Assembly: GCA_963969595.1 (NCBI GenBank)
Contig: OZ018410.1
Span: forward strand, 35,135,413 to 35,199,412
Direction: 5' to 3'
Length of the DNA stretch: 64,000 bases
From: Neckera pumila
Taxonomy: Eukaryota > Streptophyta > Bryopsida > Hypnales > Neckeraceae
Position 1 is the first letter of the stretch. Each line of letters opens with the position of its first letter. The notes below the pieces were generated by a model that worked only from the letters and a program-made list of their open reading frames with translations, ran no database searches and was not told where the DNA came from. Positions 37,709 to 49,200 of this stretch are shown here, one piece after another. The position numbers were made by a program, and so were the translations under genes.

Positions 37709-38391
37709 TGTTTAGTCTCTTAGGGACCAGGGGATATTTTTCAAGAGAAATTGTCAAAAGCTATCATTTTTCAGTGCATTGTCAAAATTGAAAATAAAAT
37801 CAATTTTCTAAGCTTCAACCATACAAAAGTATAGTAGACTATTATGGAAATGTCAGAAAAAAATTCATACCATTTCATTGCGGGAAATTGAAAGATTATA
37901 ATGTTTCAAGTGAGAGAAAAAATTCACCCTTGCAAATATGGTTAGTAGAATTTGAGCCCTTTTGGGTTTAAATTTTTTGCTCTTGATGAATGTGTGGATC
38001 TCTACCATTGAGCTATAAAGCTTGCTAGGTACGCTCATGCAATTCAAGGAGGCTAAGTGAATTGGCAATACAATAGTCAATATTTGATGATTTCTTGTGC
38101 AATGAGAATTTTTTTAATTTGATATCAAAATAGTGAAAAGTTGAAAACAAATATGTGGGAAATTTTAGAAGTAATGAAGAATTTAGCAAAAGATGCCTAA
38201 AGTGACTAGAGTGACCGGATTATTTGGACAATATAACTTTTGATATGTGCATCCAATTGAATTTTTTTTAAATGTTCACATATCGTGTCAAAATTAAGAA
38301 CATCCATTAAAAATTGACTTCATATAACCCTACCTGAGTTTCCAAGTGTCTATTGAAAAGACACTTAGTCTTTTACGGGTCAATCCTTAAA
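37709..38391 (-). repeat. Second repeat family (AAGTGTC family), shortened copy
   Basis: Ends with the hairpin AAGTGTCTATTGAAAAGACACTT (two halves at 38350-38372) and TTTTACGGGTCAA. The left end TCTCTTAGGGACC is decayed. The interior matches 38980-39873 in reverse. Confidence 0.6.
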
Positions 38392-38979
38392 GGACATTCC
38401 AAGTTCCTGTTTGGTCAAATTTATTTAGTTTTCTATATCAAAATATACCTTTCAAAAATTTGGTTTTTTTATGTATTAATAAATATCCATAATTTAAACT
38501 TAATTTTTTATAAATAAAAATATTGAATTGAAATTGAATTTCTTTTTAAGGTAGTTTATTATAAAATTCATAGTAATTACAAAGTTACTTAAAATAATAT
38601 GAAATTTTAGCAATATTGGAGATTGTATTGATAAATATCATAGTGTAGTTGGTGCACTCTTTGAACTTGTACTAAAAGAAATTTGATAGAAAAGTTCAAA
38701 AGTGATGCATTTAAAGCTTTCAAGGTGTCACAAAAATCACAATTTTAACAACTATGAAAAAATCAAGGAATAGAAAATATATTATTGGAATTATATTTTT
38801 TAATTAATTTCTAAGACATTCAAAATCAAGAATTATATGAAATTTAGGTTTAACCTTGAAACCAAGGCCCTTAGACAAGTTTGTTCTTTAAAGGTTAATC
38901 AGCTTGGTAGAAATAAAAACAACCACATTGTGGTGGATTCCAAATTGAGATTCTTCCCGATGGATTATCAAAAGAATGT
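38392..38979. other. AT-rich intergenic DNA, nothing recognised
   Basis: No supported feature. Confidence 0.4.
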
Positions 38980-39873
38980 ATAAACTCCTAAAGGACAAGT
39001 GTCCATCAATAGAGTGGACAATTGAAAATCTAGGTAGGTTTATATGAAGTCAATGTTGGTTGGATGTTCACAAAATTTTGACAAAAGGTGTGAACTTATA
39101 CCTCTCTACTAGGAATATAATATTTTCCAATCGATTGCTTGGATCAAAAGTCATGCTGCCCTCAAGTTTTTAGGCTGCCCAAGCAATTTGAGCATCTTTG
39201 GGGCTTGTTTTGTAAAAATGTTCATTTACTTTTGAAATTTGACATGTATGTAACTAATCAAACTTTGTTAGCTATGTCAGGGTGGTTTTGAGAACACGAC
39301 AATTTCTTTTAAATTCAAGCCCTATTCTCTTGCAATTTGTGAAGTCAAAGTTCTTGAAACTTTTACCACATTCAATGTTTATCTCTAACTTTTTAGTATT
39401 TGGATTTCAAATAAAAAATTTCCTCATTGCTTAAGAAATCATCCAAAAATGACTAGTGTATTGCAAGTTCACTTAACTTCCTTGCATTGATTGCAAGGTA
39501 ATTAGAGTAAATTAGATTTCATATTTGTTTTTGAAATTTTTCAAGAGTGAACCTAACATCATATACTCATGAATCATGAAAATCCTCATATTTGGTGGAG
39601 CAAAAATTTTACTCCAAGAGGGCTTGAAATTTGCTGACTCCGTTTTGCAAGAATGAAAAAAAGTTTTTTTTTCATTTCAAACATTATAATCTTTCAATCC
39701 ACATGGTCAAATGGGCTAAAATTTTTCCAAGCATTGCCTTAGATGTTTAATAAACTTTTGTACTGTTAAAATCCAAAGAAAATCTTCAATTTTTTAATTT
39801 TGGACAATGCATCAAAAGTTGACCATTTGTGACTTTTCATCTTCCAAAACACCCTCCATCCTTTGAGGATTAA
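38980..39873 (+). repeat. Second repeat family, most complete copy (about 894 bp)
   Basis: Left CTCCTAAAGGACAAGTGTCC, right CATCCTTTGAGGATTAA. The ends resemble those of the TTAA elements, so this may be a distant branch, but the interior is unrelated to subfamilies 1-3. Other copies: 1690-2330, 4136-4795, 37709-38391, 43447-44355. Confidence 0.65.
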
Positions 39874-40663
39874 CTTGAAGTTTATATATGTTGTAAGCAA
39901 GTTGCCAGCTTATAAAGTTATAATGGCTTGACATGAGTAGTATAGACTCAAATGTTACTCAATCTTATATAAGGTGGTCACCCCCAAAACGCCACTTTTG
40001 CTACTCTGCCTAGTTACTATTTGGCAATAGACCAGTCCAATTTTTGTATTTTCTTGTTCATAAGTAAAAAGAGGCTCCAACATACCAAAGAATGCAACAT
40101 TTGGATATGGTATGTAAAAGTAATGAGAAGTCAAAGTTTTTTTTGGTGGATGCTCTAAAATTATTTCTTTCATATATGTACAAATTGATTTTGGAGATGT
40201 ACATAGAGTGATGACGGTGGTTTTAGACAGGGTGCAATTTGGGACGCATCCAACTTAATTATGGTCCCTAAATCTATTCACCCTAAGTAATAAAAAGTGC
40301 TCATTCTCTGAATTCTGTTGACACCATTGGATGTGATTAGGAATGGTTAGGGAATATCATCTCACATGCAAACCAAACTCCAATGAAGGCACAAGCATTG
40401 GAGCCACTTAGGTAACAGGTCCAAGAAGGGATGGCCTTTATCAGGTGAATTGAAATTGGGGTCCGTAGTTGTAGTGGATGATTTTTTGGTAAAAGAGAGG
40501 AAGAAATTTGCAAAGAACACAAGAAGTTGCATAATTTTTGAAAACGCTGGACATTTAGTTATAATTTTTGAAAGTGAAAGCTAGTAAGCCACTATATTAG
40601 TTCATAGGTGGTATAGAAATTACATTGCATAGTTCTGTGAATGGGCCATGATGTATCTCCAAA
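39874..40663. other. Intergenic DNA, nothing recognised
   Basis: Slightly less AT-rich at 40200-40520. Short minus frames at 39955-40173 and 40337-40522 have no recognisable product. Confidence 0.35.
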
Positions 40664-41639
40664 GTGCCCCCCTAAAGCAACAAATAGTGTTTTTTTGGCA
40701 ACATAGCAATTTTTGGCAACTGACTAAAAACGAAATTTTTATTTTTTTCACGCAACATTTTTTTTCGCTTTGAAATTTTCACACAACATGTGCTCAAGGA
40801 GTAGCTTTAAGGCACAACTATTTTTATAACTTTTGACTAGATGGTTAAAATTGTATTGTATGATATGTAATTTTCATTGCTTGGTGGGCAGCCTATGCAG
40901 CTCAAAGAAATTCTTCAAAGCTCACTTTTTAAAGAAATAAAAATTTGAAATTGGTATTCTAGATTTATCGATACCTGGAAAGCTTTGAATCATTCCATTT
41001 TGATGAATGAGATGAAAATTATGAGGAGTTTTTAGTTTGCGGACAGTTATAGATTCTTTGCTCTAAAATAAACTTTGAAGTCCTTTATTTAATTCAGTTT
41101 TCAACATTTTTGAAAAGAACAAAATTGTAGGATGTAGAATTGTAGATTGTTATTTCAACATTGCAACCATTGGGATTGGCATTTTTCAATTCCATAACTA
41201 AATTCTTCACAATTTAGTATTTTGAATCATTCTCTACATCTTTCTATATACTATTTTTTTTCCTATATGTTATACAGTTCCAAATGATCTAAAAAATTTT
41301 AAGCATATAGCCAACTTGCCTTGGGGAATGAATCCAAAGAATTACCGCCAATATGGGCATTTTTTTATACATATGTGACCTTGTGAAGTGCAGCTACCTG
41401 GATTTTTGCAGGGCCTGAAAAAAAAGGATTTTTGTCAATTCAAATGCTAACATATTGCAATCTGCAGTGTGAAAATTTCTGAATTTTTTTCACATTTTCT
41501 CAAACCAACATACTACAAGATCTTTTGATTACGTGTTTCCCAAATTGTTTTTTTTTCTCCTAAAATTTGGTACTTGTATTAGAAATGGTAGTTTTCAAGT
41601 GTTTTAGTGAAAACATAGTAAAATACCTTTACGGGTTAA
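40664..41639 (-). mobile_element. TTAA repeat, subfamily 1, nearly complete
   Basis: Left end decayed (CCCCCCTAAAGCAAC), right end CCTTTACGGGTTAA at 41626-41639. The body matches 28387-29310 in the same orientation. Confidence 0.8.
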
Positions 41640-42985
41640 ATGACACTCAACATGGGTTCCAAAAAGTGTCCCTTGCAAATTGAAAATGGAACATCAAAAA
41701 CAAAAAATTCATTATCATATTTTTAATAATTGAAAACAGAACATTTATGGCTTCTCATTTTATTAGTATTTTTTTTTTTTTTGGTGCTACATTGTCCTTT
41801 CTCTTTTCATCCTTATCAAGGCTAAATTTTGTCCCCAACAGTTTCCCAATTTGTCTGGATACCATGTGGAGACAAATATTGAACTTTTGCATATCAATTC
41901 TTTAGTTCTACTTTAACCATATACTAGACCCTTTTATAGGGACGATCTGAAGAGCCCGGTCACTTTAAGAAACTTTTTTGAAGAGGACAATAATTGAGGA
42001 TTGGATGCGAGCAAAATTCCTGCCCATGGATCAGATGTTCAGTCCATCCTGTAGGAGGTCTGGCAGCCCACAATTTGGATGTGAGCAAAAAGAAGAGAAT
42101 TCTAAGCAGGGATTTGGTGAAAAATGAATGAGAATACTAGTTCTACTGTAGGTGGCCCAGATGGGATCATGCTGTTGGAATGCTCCAGAAATCCACTTAG
42201 TTCATCAAAAATGATTTCGGCACATTGGAGAACAACTATGGACGGGGAAATAATACCCCGCCGACCAAATAAACATCTCGCAAAATCAACATAAAGTTTC
42301 TGGGCAATCGCTACATACACAGTAAAATGGGTATTATGTATAGGGTAATGCTGGAGTCTGAGGGCATTCCATAAAAAAAAGGGACCGATGAGGAGGGCAG
42401 AGCCCGATGAGGTCCGTTTTTTCATGGAATGTTTGAAGGATGAGGGCATTACCCGGCGTAAACCATAGGTGGGCAACATATTTTCTTGGATGAGATAGTT
42501 GTTTTGGATGAAAAATCCGTAATGCCCAATTACATGGTTTTGCCCGCGTAATCGAGCATTACGGCTCATTGCGATTCAAAACCCTCCCCGCAAATGTACG
42601 GGGCAAATCCCAATAGTGGTTTACGTTACCTTTGCGCACTCTCATGCCTCAAGAAGATCAGATTTGGCATAAATTAAGTCATTTTTGTAAAAAAAAATTC
42701 CCGTTCCCTTGTTTGCTAGCTCTTCCTTACCAGCTTTGTTTTATAGTGGAGTAATTGTCTTCAAGCAACCTGATATGAAAGAATTACTTTGTAATTTGTC
42801 AAGGGCGCTAATTGGGCTTATGAAATGTATATAGAGAACTAATGGTTATTGGAAATAATGTAAAATGCTCTCAAAGTTGATTTTATTTGAATGGACAACA
42901 TTCTATTTTATTTATACTTTTTCATTTTAGAACATGGTTCTATTTGTGAAAACACATTCATGTACAAACAATTTCAATGTCTAAC
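41640..42985. other. Intergenic DNA with a GC-richer island at 41940-42660
   Basis: The island holds a 155-codon minus frame (42102-42569) with no recognisable domain, and repeated GGGTAATGC, GCATTACCC and GCATTACGG words in both orientations, suggesting a decayed mobile element rather than a gene. Confidence 0.35.
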
Positions 42986-42991
42986 ATGCAT

Positions 42992-43105
42992 CAAGGTGGA
43001 GTATCATTGAATGATAGTGTTCTAATTAAAATTCTAACGAAGGTCCTAGTAAACAATCTTCAGCCTTCAATTTTGGATAAATATATACTAACAAGAACGG
43101 TGTGA
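42992..43105 (+). pseudogene. LINE reverse transcriptase fragment
   Basis: One frame reads GGVSLNDSVLIKILTKVLVN and continues NLQPSILDKYILTRTV before a stop. This fits the plant LINE reverse transcriptase segment that normally reads like RPISLLN, then YKILTKVLANRL, then QPILDKII. No flanking reverse transcriptase motifs remain in frame. Confidence 0.5.
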
Positions 43106-43446
43106 TCGTGAGGCTCCATCCACTCCAACCAAACCCTAACCGTATTGTGGAGTGTGAATGTCACTCTAGATAGGATTGGAAACTTGGATTAAAGAAACCA
43201 AAGAATCGATGTTATAGTTTTTTTCTAGAGGACAAAGCCAACAAATAATAGGCGGCCTTGTAAAGTTCACAATGTTGAAAGTTATCAATATATTATTTCC
43301 TTACAATAACAATACATTCATGTTTTCAACCAATGCCAAAATTCTATATACAAACTATACAAAACCAAATTTGGTTTCTCAAAACCAAACTGCGAAACTT
43401 GGTATGGTTTGCTTTTGTCCTTGCATTAGATGGATTAGAGCAATTT
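43106..43446. other. Intergenic DNA, nothing recognised
   Basis: May be further decayed LINE sequence, but no motif can be read. Confidence 0.3.
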
Positions 43447-44355
43447 ACTCTTAAAATCCAGGTAAATTTCTATGAAGTCAATTTTGGTTGGATGTTCACA
43501 AAATTTTAACATAAATTGTAAACACGTACCTCCTTAGCAAGAATATAATTTTTTCCCGATCAAGCAACCACATCAAAAGTTATATTGTCCTAAACTTTTG
43601 GGGCAATTCGGGCAATTTGGGCATCTTTTGCTAAAGCCCTCATCGACTTTTGAAATTTGGCATGTAAATAACCAATGAAATACGGCATACAATTGTTTGA
43701 AATAAATAGATTCTAATTCTAAAATCACATTCTAAGAGGAATTAAACTTTGTTAGCTATGACAAGGCAATTTTAAGGGAAAAAAAATCTTTTTAACTTCA
43801 AGCCCTATTATCTCGCAATTTGTGAAGTCAAAGTTCTTGAAACTCTTCATACGTATTCCAAATGCTTGTCCCTAACTTTTTACCATCTTGATATCAAATT
43901 AAAATAATTATCATTGCACAAAAAATCATCAAAAAATGACTAGAATATTGCAAATTCACTTGACCTCTTTGCATTGCAATCTCATTTAGAGTAATCCAAA
44001 CTCCATATTTTTTTTTGAATCTTTTTTTATAAGAACATATCATATATTTATAAATGGTGAATATCCTCATTTTTGTGTAGAGTAAAAACTTTACTTCAAG
44101 AGGGCTACTTTTCTAAAAGTCTACTCACTCTATTTTGCAAGAATGAAAAAGAATTTTTTTCTTCACTTCAAACATTACAATCTTTTAGTCCATACGTCAA
44201 ATAATTTGAAATTTTTCCACACATTGCCTTAGTTGCTTAATAGACTTTCAAACAATTGGAATTTACAAAGAAAGCTTAAATTTCTAGACAATGCATAAAA
44301 AATTGACAATTTTGGACTTTTCCTCTTCCAAAACACCTCTATCTTTTAGGAGTGA
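43447..44355 (+). repeat. Second repeat family, copy with decayed ends
   Basis: Collinear with 38980-39873 from TTTCTATGAAGTCAATTTTG to CTTCCAAAACACCTCTATC. About 50 bp of the left end are missing and the right end reads TTTTAGGAGTGAA. Confidence 0.6.
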
Positions 44356-45156
44356 ATCCCTAATCACACCAAAATCCATATTAGAACAATGAACAAATTC
44401 ATTCAAGATAATAGTTTATCAACACAAATTTTCACCCGCCTAAAGAATTGTTTGAATCTTTCAAATTCAACTACCCTTTATAGTAAAAGTGAAGTCAATA
44501 ATACAAAACTATAAGAAATCTTCTCTTTTTTTACTTTCTTCTACTTTTAAATACAAATGTAATCTTTTTTCATTCAATTGTACTACCTTGTTGGACAAAA
44601 TGTTCCGGATTAAAGTTAAAAAATAATATTTTAAAAATCAATTTTGAGCTATAAATAGAGTTTGGTGCATTCCTAACATTCTAGAAACTTTAAGTGTTGA
44701 AGCCCTTTCAAAGTGTAGTTTTGGATTATTAAAAAGTAGAATTTTTTGGGCATTTTCAAGGAATACCATTGGTAAATTAATTGTTGAGTCATCATTTTGT
44801 AGGCAATGTCACAAAGTGCAATAGGAAAATCATTTTAGACAAAAATTTAAGGCCACCAAGATCAATTTGGGACGAGGGAGTAAAACATTTCCCTTGTAGG
44901 GTGGATTGAGCATTACATTTATCCGGTGTTTGAGGAGAAAGACTAGTTAGTTCATTGTTAGCCAATGGAATAGGGAACGAACTCAATTGCAATTTGAAAC
45001 ATCAAATAAAAACCAGTAAAAAAATTTCTATTTAGAGTAAAAATAGAGAAAAAAAACAGACTCAGTAATTGAAAAACCGGTTCATTATGGGAATCTAAAG
45101 GAAATATCCAAAAAAATCCTGAACACTGGCCAAGAGCAACAGCATAATAAGGATGA
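44356..45156. other. Intergenic DNA, nothing recognised
   Basis: Transition from AT-rich repeat DNA to the gene island. No supported feature. Confidence 0.35.
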
Positions 45157-45279
45157 CGGAAAGATGGAACTGTGGAACAGTGGAAGCGTGGTTCTGATCC
45201 TCTGACAAATCTGACTAGTTCCACAGGCACGCGCGTTAATTTGGAGCCCAGTATCGAGGAGGAAAAAGCTGTCACTTAG
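45157..45279 (+). other. Short gene-like open segment ending in TAG
   Basis: A plus-strand frame of about 40 codons from CGG at 45157 to TAG at 45277-45279 has a protein-like composition (EQWKRGSDPLTNLTSS and NLEPSIEEEKAVT). A TGA precedes it and no partner exon was found. It could be the last exon of a gene convergent with TPS, or chance. Confidence 0.15.
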
Positions 45280-46211
45280 CAGAGTTTAAGATAATTCCTG
45301 GTCGATGAACGAAAACTCAAATCAAACAATCATTCGAGGCTCATGATCATCACTTCGGTTCTCCTGCTTACCATTCACCAAGACTACCAATGTCGGGCGT
45401 CGAGTTCCATTTTGGTTGAATTCCAGATAACAAGCTTAAAATTTGAATCAATCTAATGTACAAGATATCAAACTTATACTAATCCATTAAGTTTATGACA
45501 GCTTATGATTAATTAGAGGAAAAAAGTGCCCAATCCCCCTAATAACCTAGTTTGAAACCTTGTTCATGATATCAGATTATTACGTACGAGTCCAGTAAGC
45601 ACTTCTTTGTTCATTTCAAGTACTGCTCATTTTTGTTAGTAGGATCAAGAAAACTGCATCTAATTGTGACCTATTTCTAAAAATAACCCCTTCAAATTAA
45701 TGCTTAAAATGTACAAGCTCAACTCACGAGTCTACATTGATTCTATTTTACAAGATACAACTATTTTCAATACTTCAGAAATGCATACTCTATTCATACG
45801 GCGTCCAAAAAAATGCATTCTAAGAAAATCCGAAATCTCCTTTACCTCTCAGCAAGGCCGAACAAGTACTTAGATAGTCTGACAATGGAAACCACGCTCA
45901 AATACAACTTTAGATGTAAAGTAGTGACAACTCAGGAAATAGTGCAACACTTACCAAGAGATGGTTCCGTAGTAAACTGACAACTCCGGCACTCGTTACC
46001 TGATCAATGATGAGCTCCAAACAGAGTCCAATTAGCCATGACACAACTACACAGGAAGCCACTTTGCCTGGAGCCGATACAATGTCATAGAGAAAGAGTA
46101 GGTTAAATTTTTACAAATTTAAGAAATTTGGAAGATTAGACAGGGTACACGACTGTAGCAAATTACACTGACCCCAAAAAATGTAAGCCGTATTATGGTA
46201 ATTTAATATGC
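45280..46211 (-). other. TPS 3' flank, probable 3' UTR
   Basis: Moderately AT-rich sequence downstream of the stop at 46212-46214, without repeats I recognise. A good splice donor (CAG followed by GTAACG, read on the minus strand near 46003) could mean an intron in the 3' UTR. I could not identify a clear poly(A) signal. Confidence 0.35.
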
Positions 46212-49200
46212 CTAGTGTCTCGGGATACACACATCGGCAAGTGACTTAACAAACGACACGACCTCATTTACATTCTCCACATAATATCGAGCAGCTGAGC
46301 GTTTACGTCCCACAGCACACGAGACGTATGTGTCAGGTGACACATTCACCAAGTCTTCCATCATGTCTCGTTCAGAGTACTTGCGGTCTTTGAAGCTGTT
46401 AGGTAATGATTGAGGACTTTGATGAGAGCCATTACGATCTGGAGAAATATGAGTGTACGTCTTGGTTCGGAGCACGCCTGTTTTATTGTTCTTGGCCAGT
46501 ATACGATCACATGATTTTGCAGACAACCGTCGATCTAGAGCCTTTTCCATCTTCCCGTTGCTGCAAGGATGATCTCTGTCAAACGAGAGCTCTGGATCGA
46601 AGTAAGCATACACATCCTCATCCTGCAAGTTTTCCGTTTGTCAAACCAGTGGAGACATGGAACAGACCATACCTTCGTTAAGCCCCAGGTAAAATAATGA
46701 TAAAACAAGATCCGCCATATATAGCTTCACCACAACACAAGGGGTTGAAAAATGCAAGTACCTTGCTCAGAAAGTGGCCAAGACACATAACAAAGTCATA
46801 GCAACATTCCGAATCCTTGCTGTGTAGGATTTCAAATACGATTCGATCAATTGCAGCACCCTGAAATATCACATGCAAACGTAAGCAAACTCGTGCATAC
46901 AGAAAGGTGCAAATATTGCATCTAACTATCGAAACCACAGTCAACGTACCATAGCCACCAAGGTTCAAGACATGACACGCCGTGGTACTCAACAAAAAAA
47001 TTTACAACGACAAGCAAAGCCTACAGAAGTCGAAGCACTATCTAGCAGACCTCTACTATATATTAAGGTTCAAAGAGGTTAGAAAATTTCTAAAGCAGCG
47101 CATCCAAATAGGTAAAGTACTTGCAAGTAATCGACCGTATTTTAAGACCAATACAATGCTGCAAAACTGAAGTGCTGATTACATGAATTTTATTCTCAAT
47201 TTCTACTTCCAAGTCTTGCACATGATTCATAAACGTGTAATGAATCATCATTCCACCAAGAAAACGCATGCTTTAAACAATTTGAGCACATATATACCAC
47301 AAATAAATGATTGAAGTAAATCATTTACAACAAGCACTTTCAATAAAGGCTCTTGTCTGCTTGCTAAAACGAAAAAATTCACCAGGGCTACAGATTAAGT
47401 CACCAATGAATACAAACTGAACACAAAACTCTCAACCAGGAAAAAGAGCGTACCTTGGAAACACCAATAGGACGAACCTCAACTGATTTGAGACCTTGAA
47501 CAACATCCACAGCCGCATTAGAGATGGGCCCCGTCCACAAATGCTGAAGCATATTCCGAGCTTGAACTCTTCCAAACTCCAAATCTACAGTCAGTTACCA
47601 ATAAAATTAAATACATCGCAGCTATCTGTAACACAATTATGTCGAGCCCTTCGGGTGGAAGGTAGTCTTCACATGAAAGGGCCAACAACTCCCGCATTAG
47701 CAAAGAACCTGATAGCAGAAAGATCATTCAATGTAACGTACCGGCATACTTGTAGTTCCAAACCATAGACGTCTCTCGCTTCTCCACATAAGATCGTGGA
47801 GTTCTTGCGCTAAAGTAATCAAAAACAAGCTATAGAACCAACAAACAGAACTGAATATCCACAAATTTGATAGAAGATAACCCACATTAAAACTCAACAA
47901 ATGAAAGTAAGGATTGAGCAATACATTCATTCCTTCTTGGCAGAAACAACCCTCAACAATTGGTACGATTTATGACAGCAGAAGAATCAATTACCACCCG
48001 AGTCTTTATTAAATTCAAGCAACAGATTCGCTATAACTTGTACCTGGACACTTTCTTTCCAGTCCATGTTCAGATGCTCCATTGTAGGGGTCCATTCTCC
48101 ACTGGTACGACGCAAATACATGCCGTTTTCAGCTGCAAGCCAAATCTGGAATTCTCCAAAAACCTGTAATACCGAAAGCGAAAACGTCAGGCTGATAAAG
48201 ATCGGTACACAATTGTTATCTGAAAAGGATGCAAGTCCATGCGTTCAAAATAAGTCGGGCAAGCCTCTAACGACGCCTCCCCACATCAGTCTATCTATGC
48301 ATACAAAACAATACCAAATCCAGATGAAGGCACAGACAATAAGCTGATTCAGTCCGAGACACAGGGACACCATTTTTGGACTATTACTGTGCAGTCACAC
48401 TGCCCAGTTACACTAAAAGCTCTAAAATCAACAATCAATCAATTGAGAGAAACAATACTAGTGAAAAAAGATGAATTTCAACCACTTCTGGAAAAGTTTA
48501 ATGGGCACTAGCTTTCCTAACTTTACACTTTTATTCCATCAGAACTGAAACCGCAGGAATCGAGGTGACAACACTGATTTTGTAGAATCTAGAAAGACGT
48601 ATACTTCCAAAAAGTTTCTGTAGAAACAATCTTACAAACCAGAATTGAAAGGCACAATCCGTCTCATACAACTAACCTATGAACATGCATCAAGGTATGG
48701 GAGGCACCTCTTCTAGTATATCCCGCTTGCTACCACTTAGGATAACAACATCAGTGTTCGGATCAGAACAAAGGATTTTAAGTGACTCTTTAATGCCTGG
48801 GTGTAAACCCAATTTGGATTCTTTGATCTGGTCCCGTCGGGGAGCTTCTACTGTTGCAGTGATGGTCGAATTGAAACCCTGATCATAGAATACAAACACT
48901 ATAAATATGTGTTGATAAGACACATATGAACAATTAGCAACAAAGAGTCTCAAGTATTGTCCTAAAAGTTATCAACAGCTCAAAGAGTTAAATTCTAAAC
49001 GTAACTACGTCAAGAATCACCTAACATGGCTCCTTCATGACACGCCGGACAGACGCAGCTTTGGTACCAACTAAATATTAACTACTAGAAAGCCCAACCA
49101 CTAAAGAACATCGAAGGAAATAAAAGTCAAGCCAATGCATCTTTGTGACGGCAAATTTTCCAATATCACAGAGTGAAAGATTTGAACGACAAACCATAAC

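Noticed and set aside
42102..42569. 155-codon minus-strand open frame as a gene
   Set aside because: The longest frame outside the gene island, but it has no domain or coding periodicity I could recognise and overlaps repeated TAATGC words.
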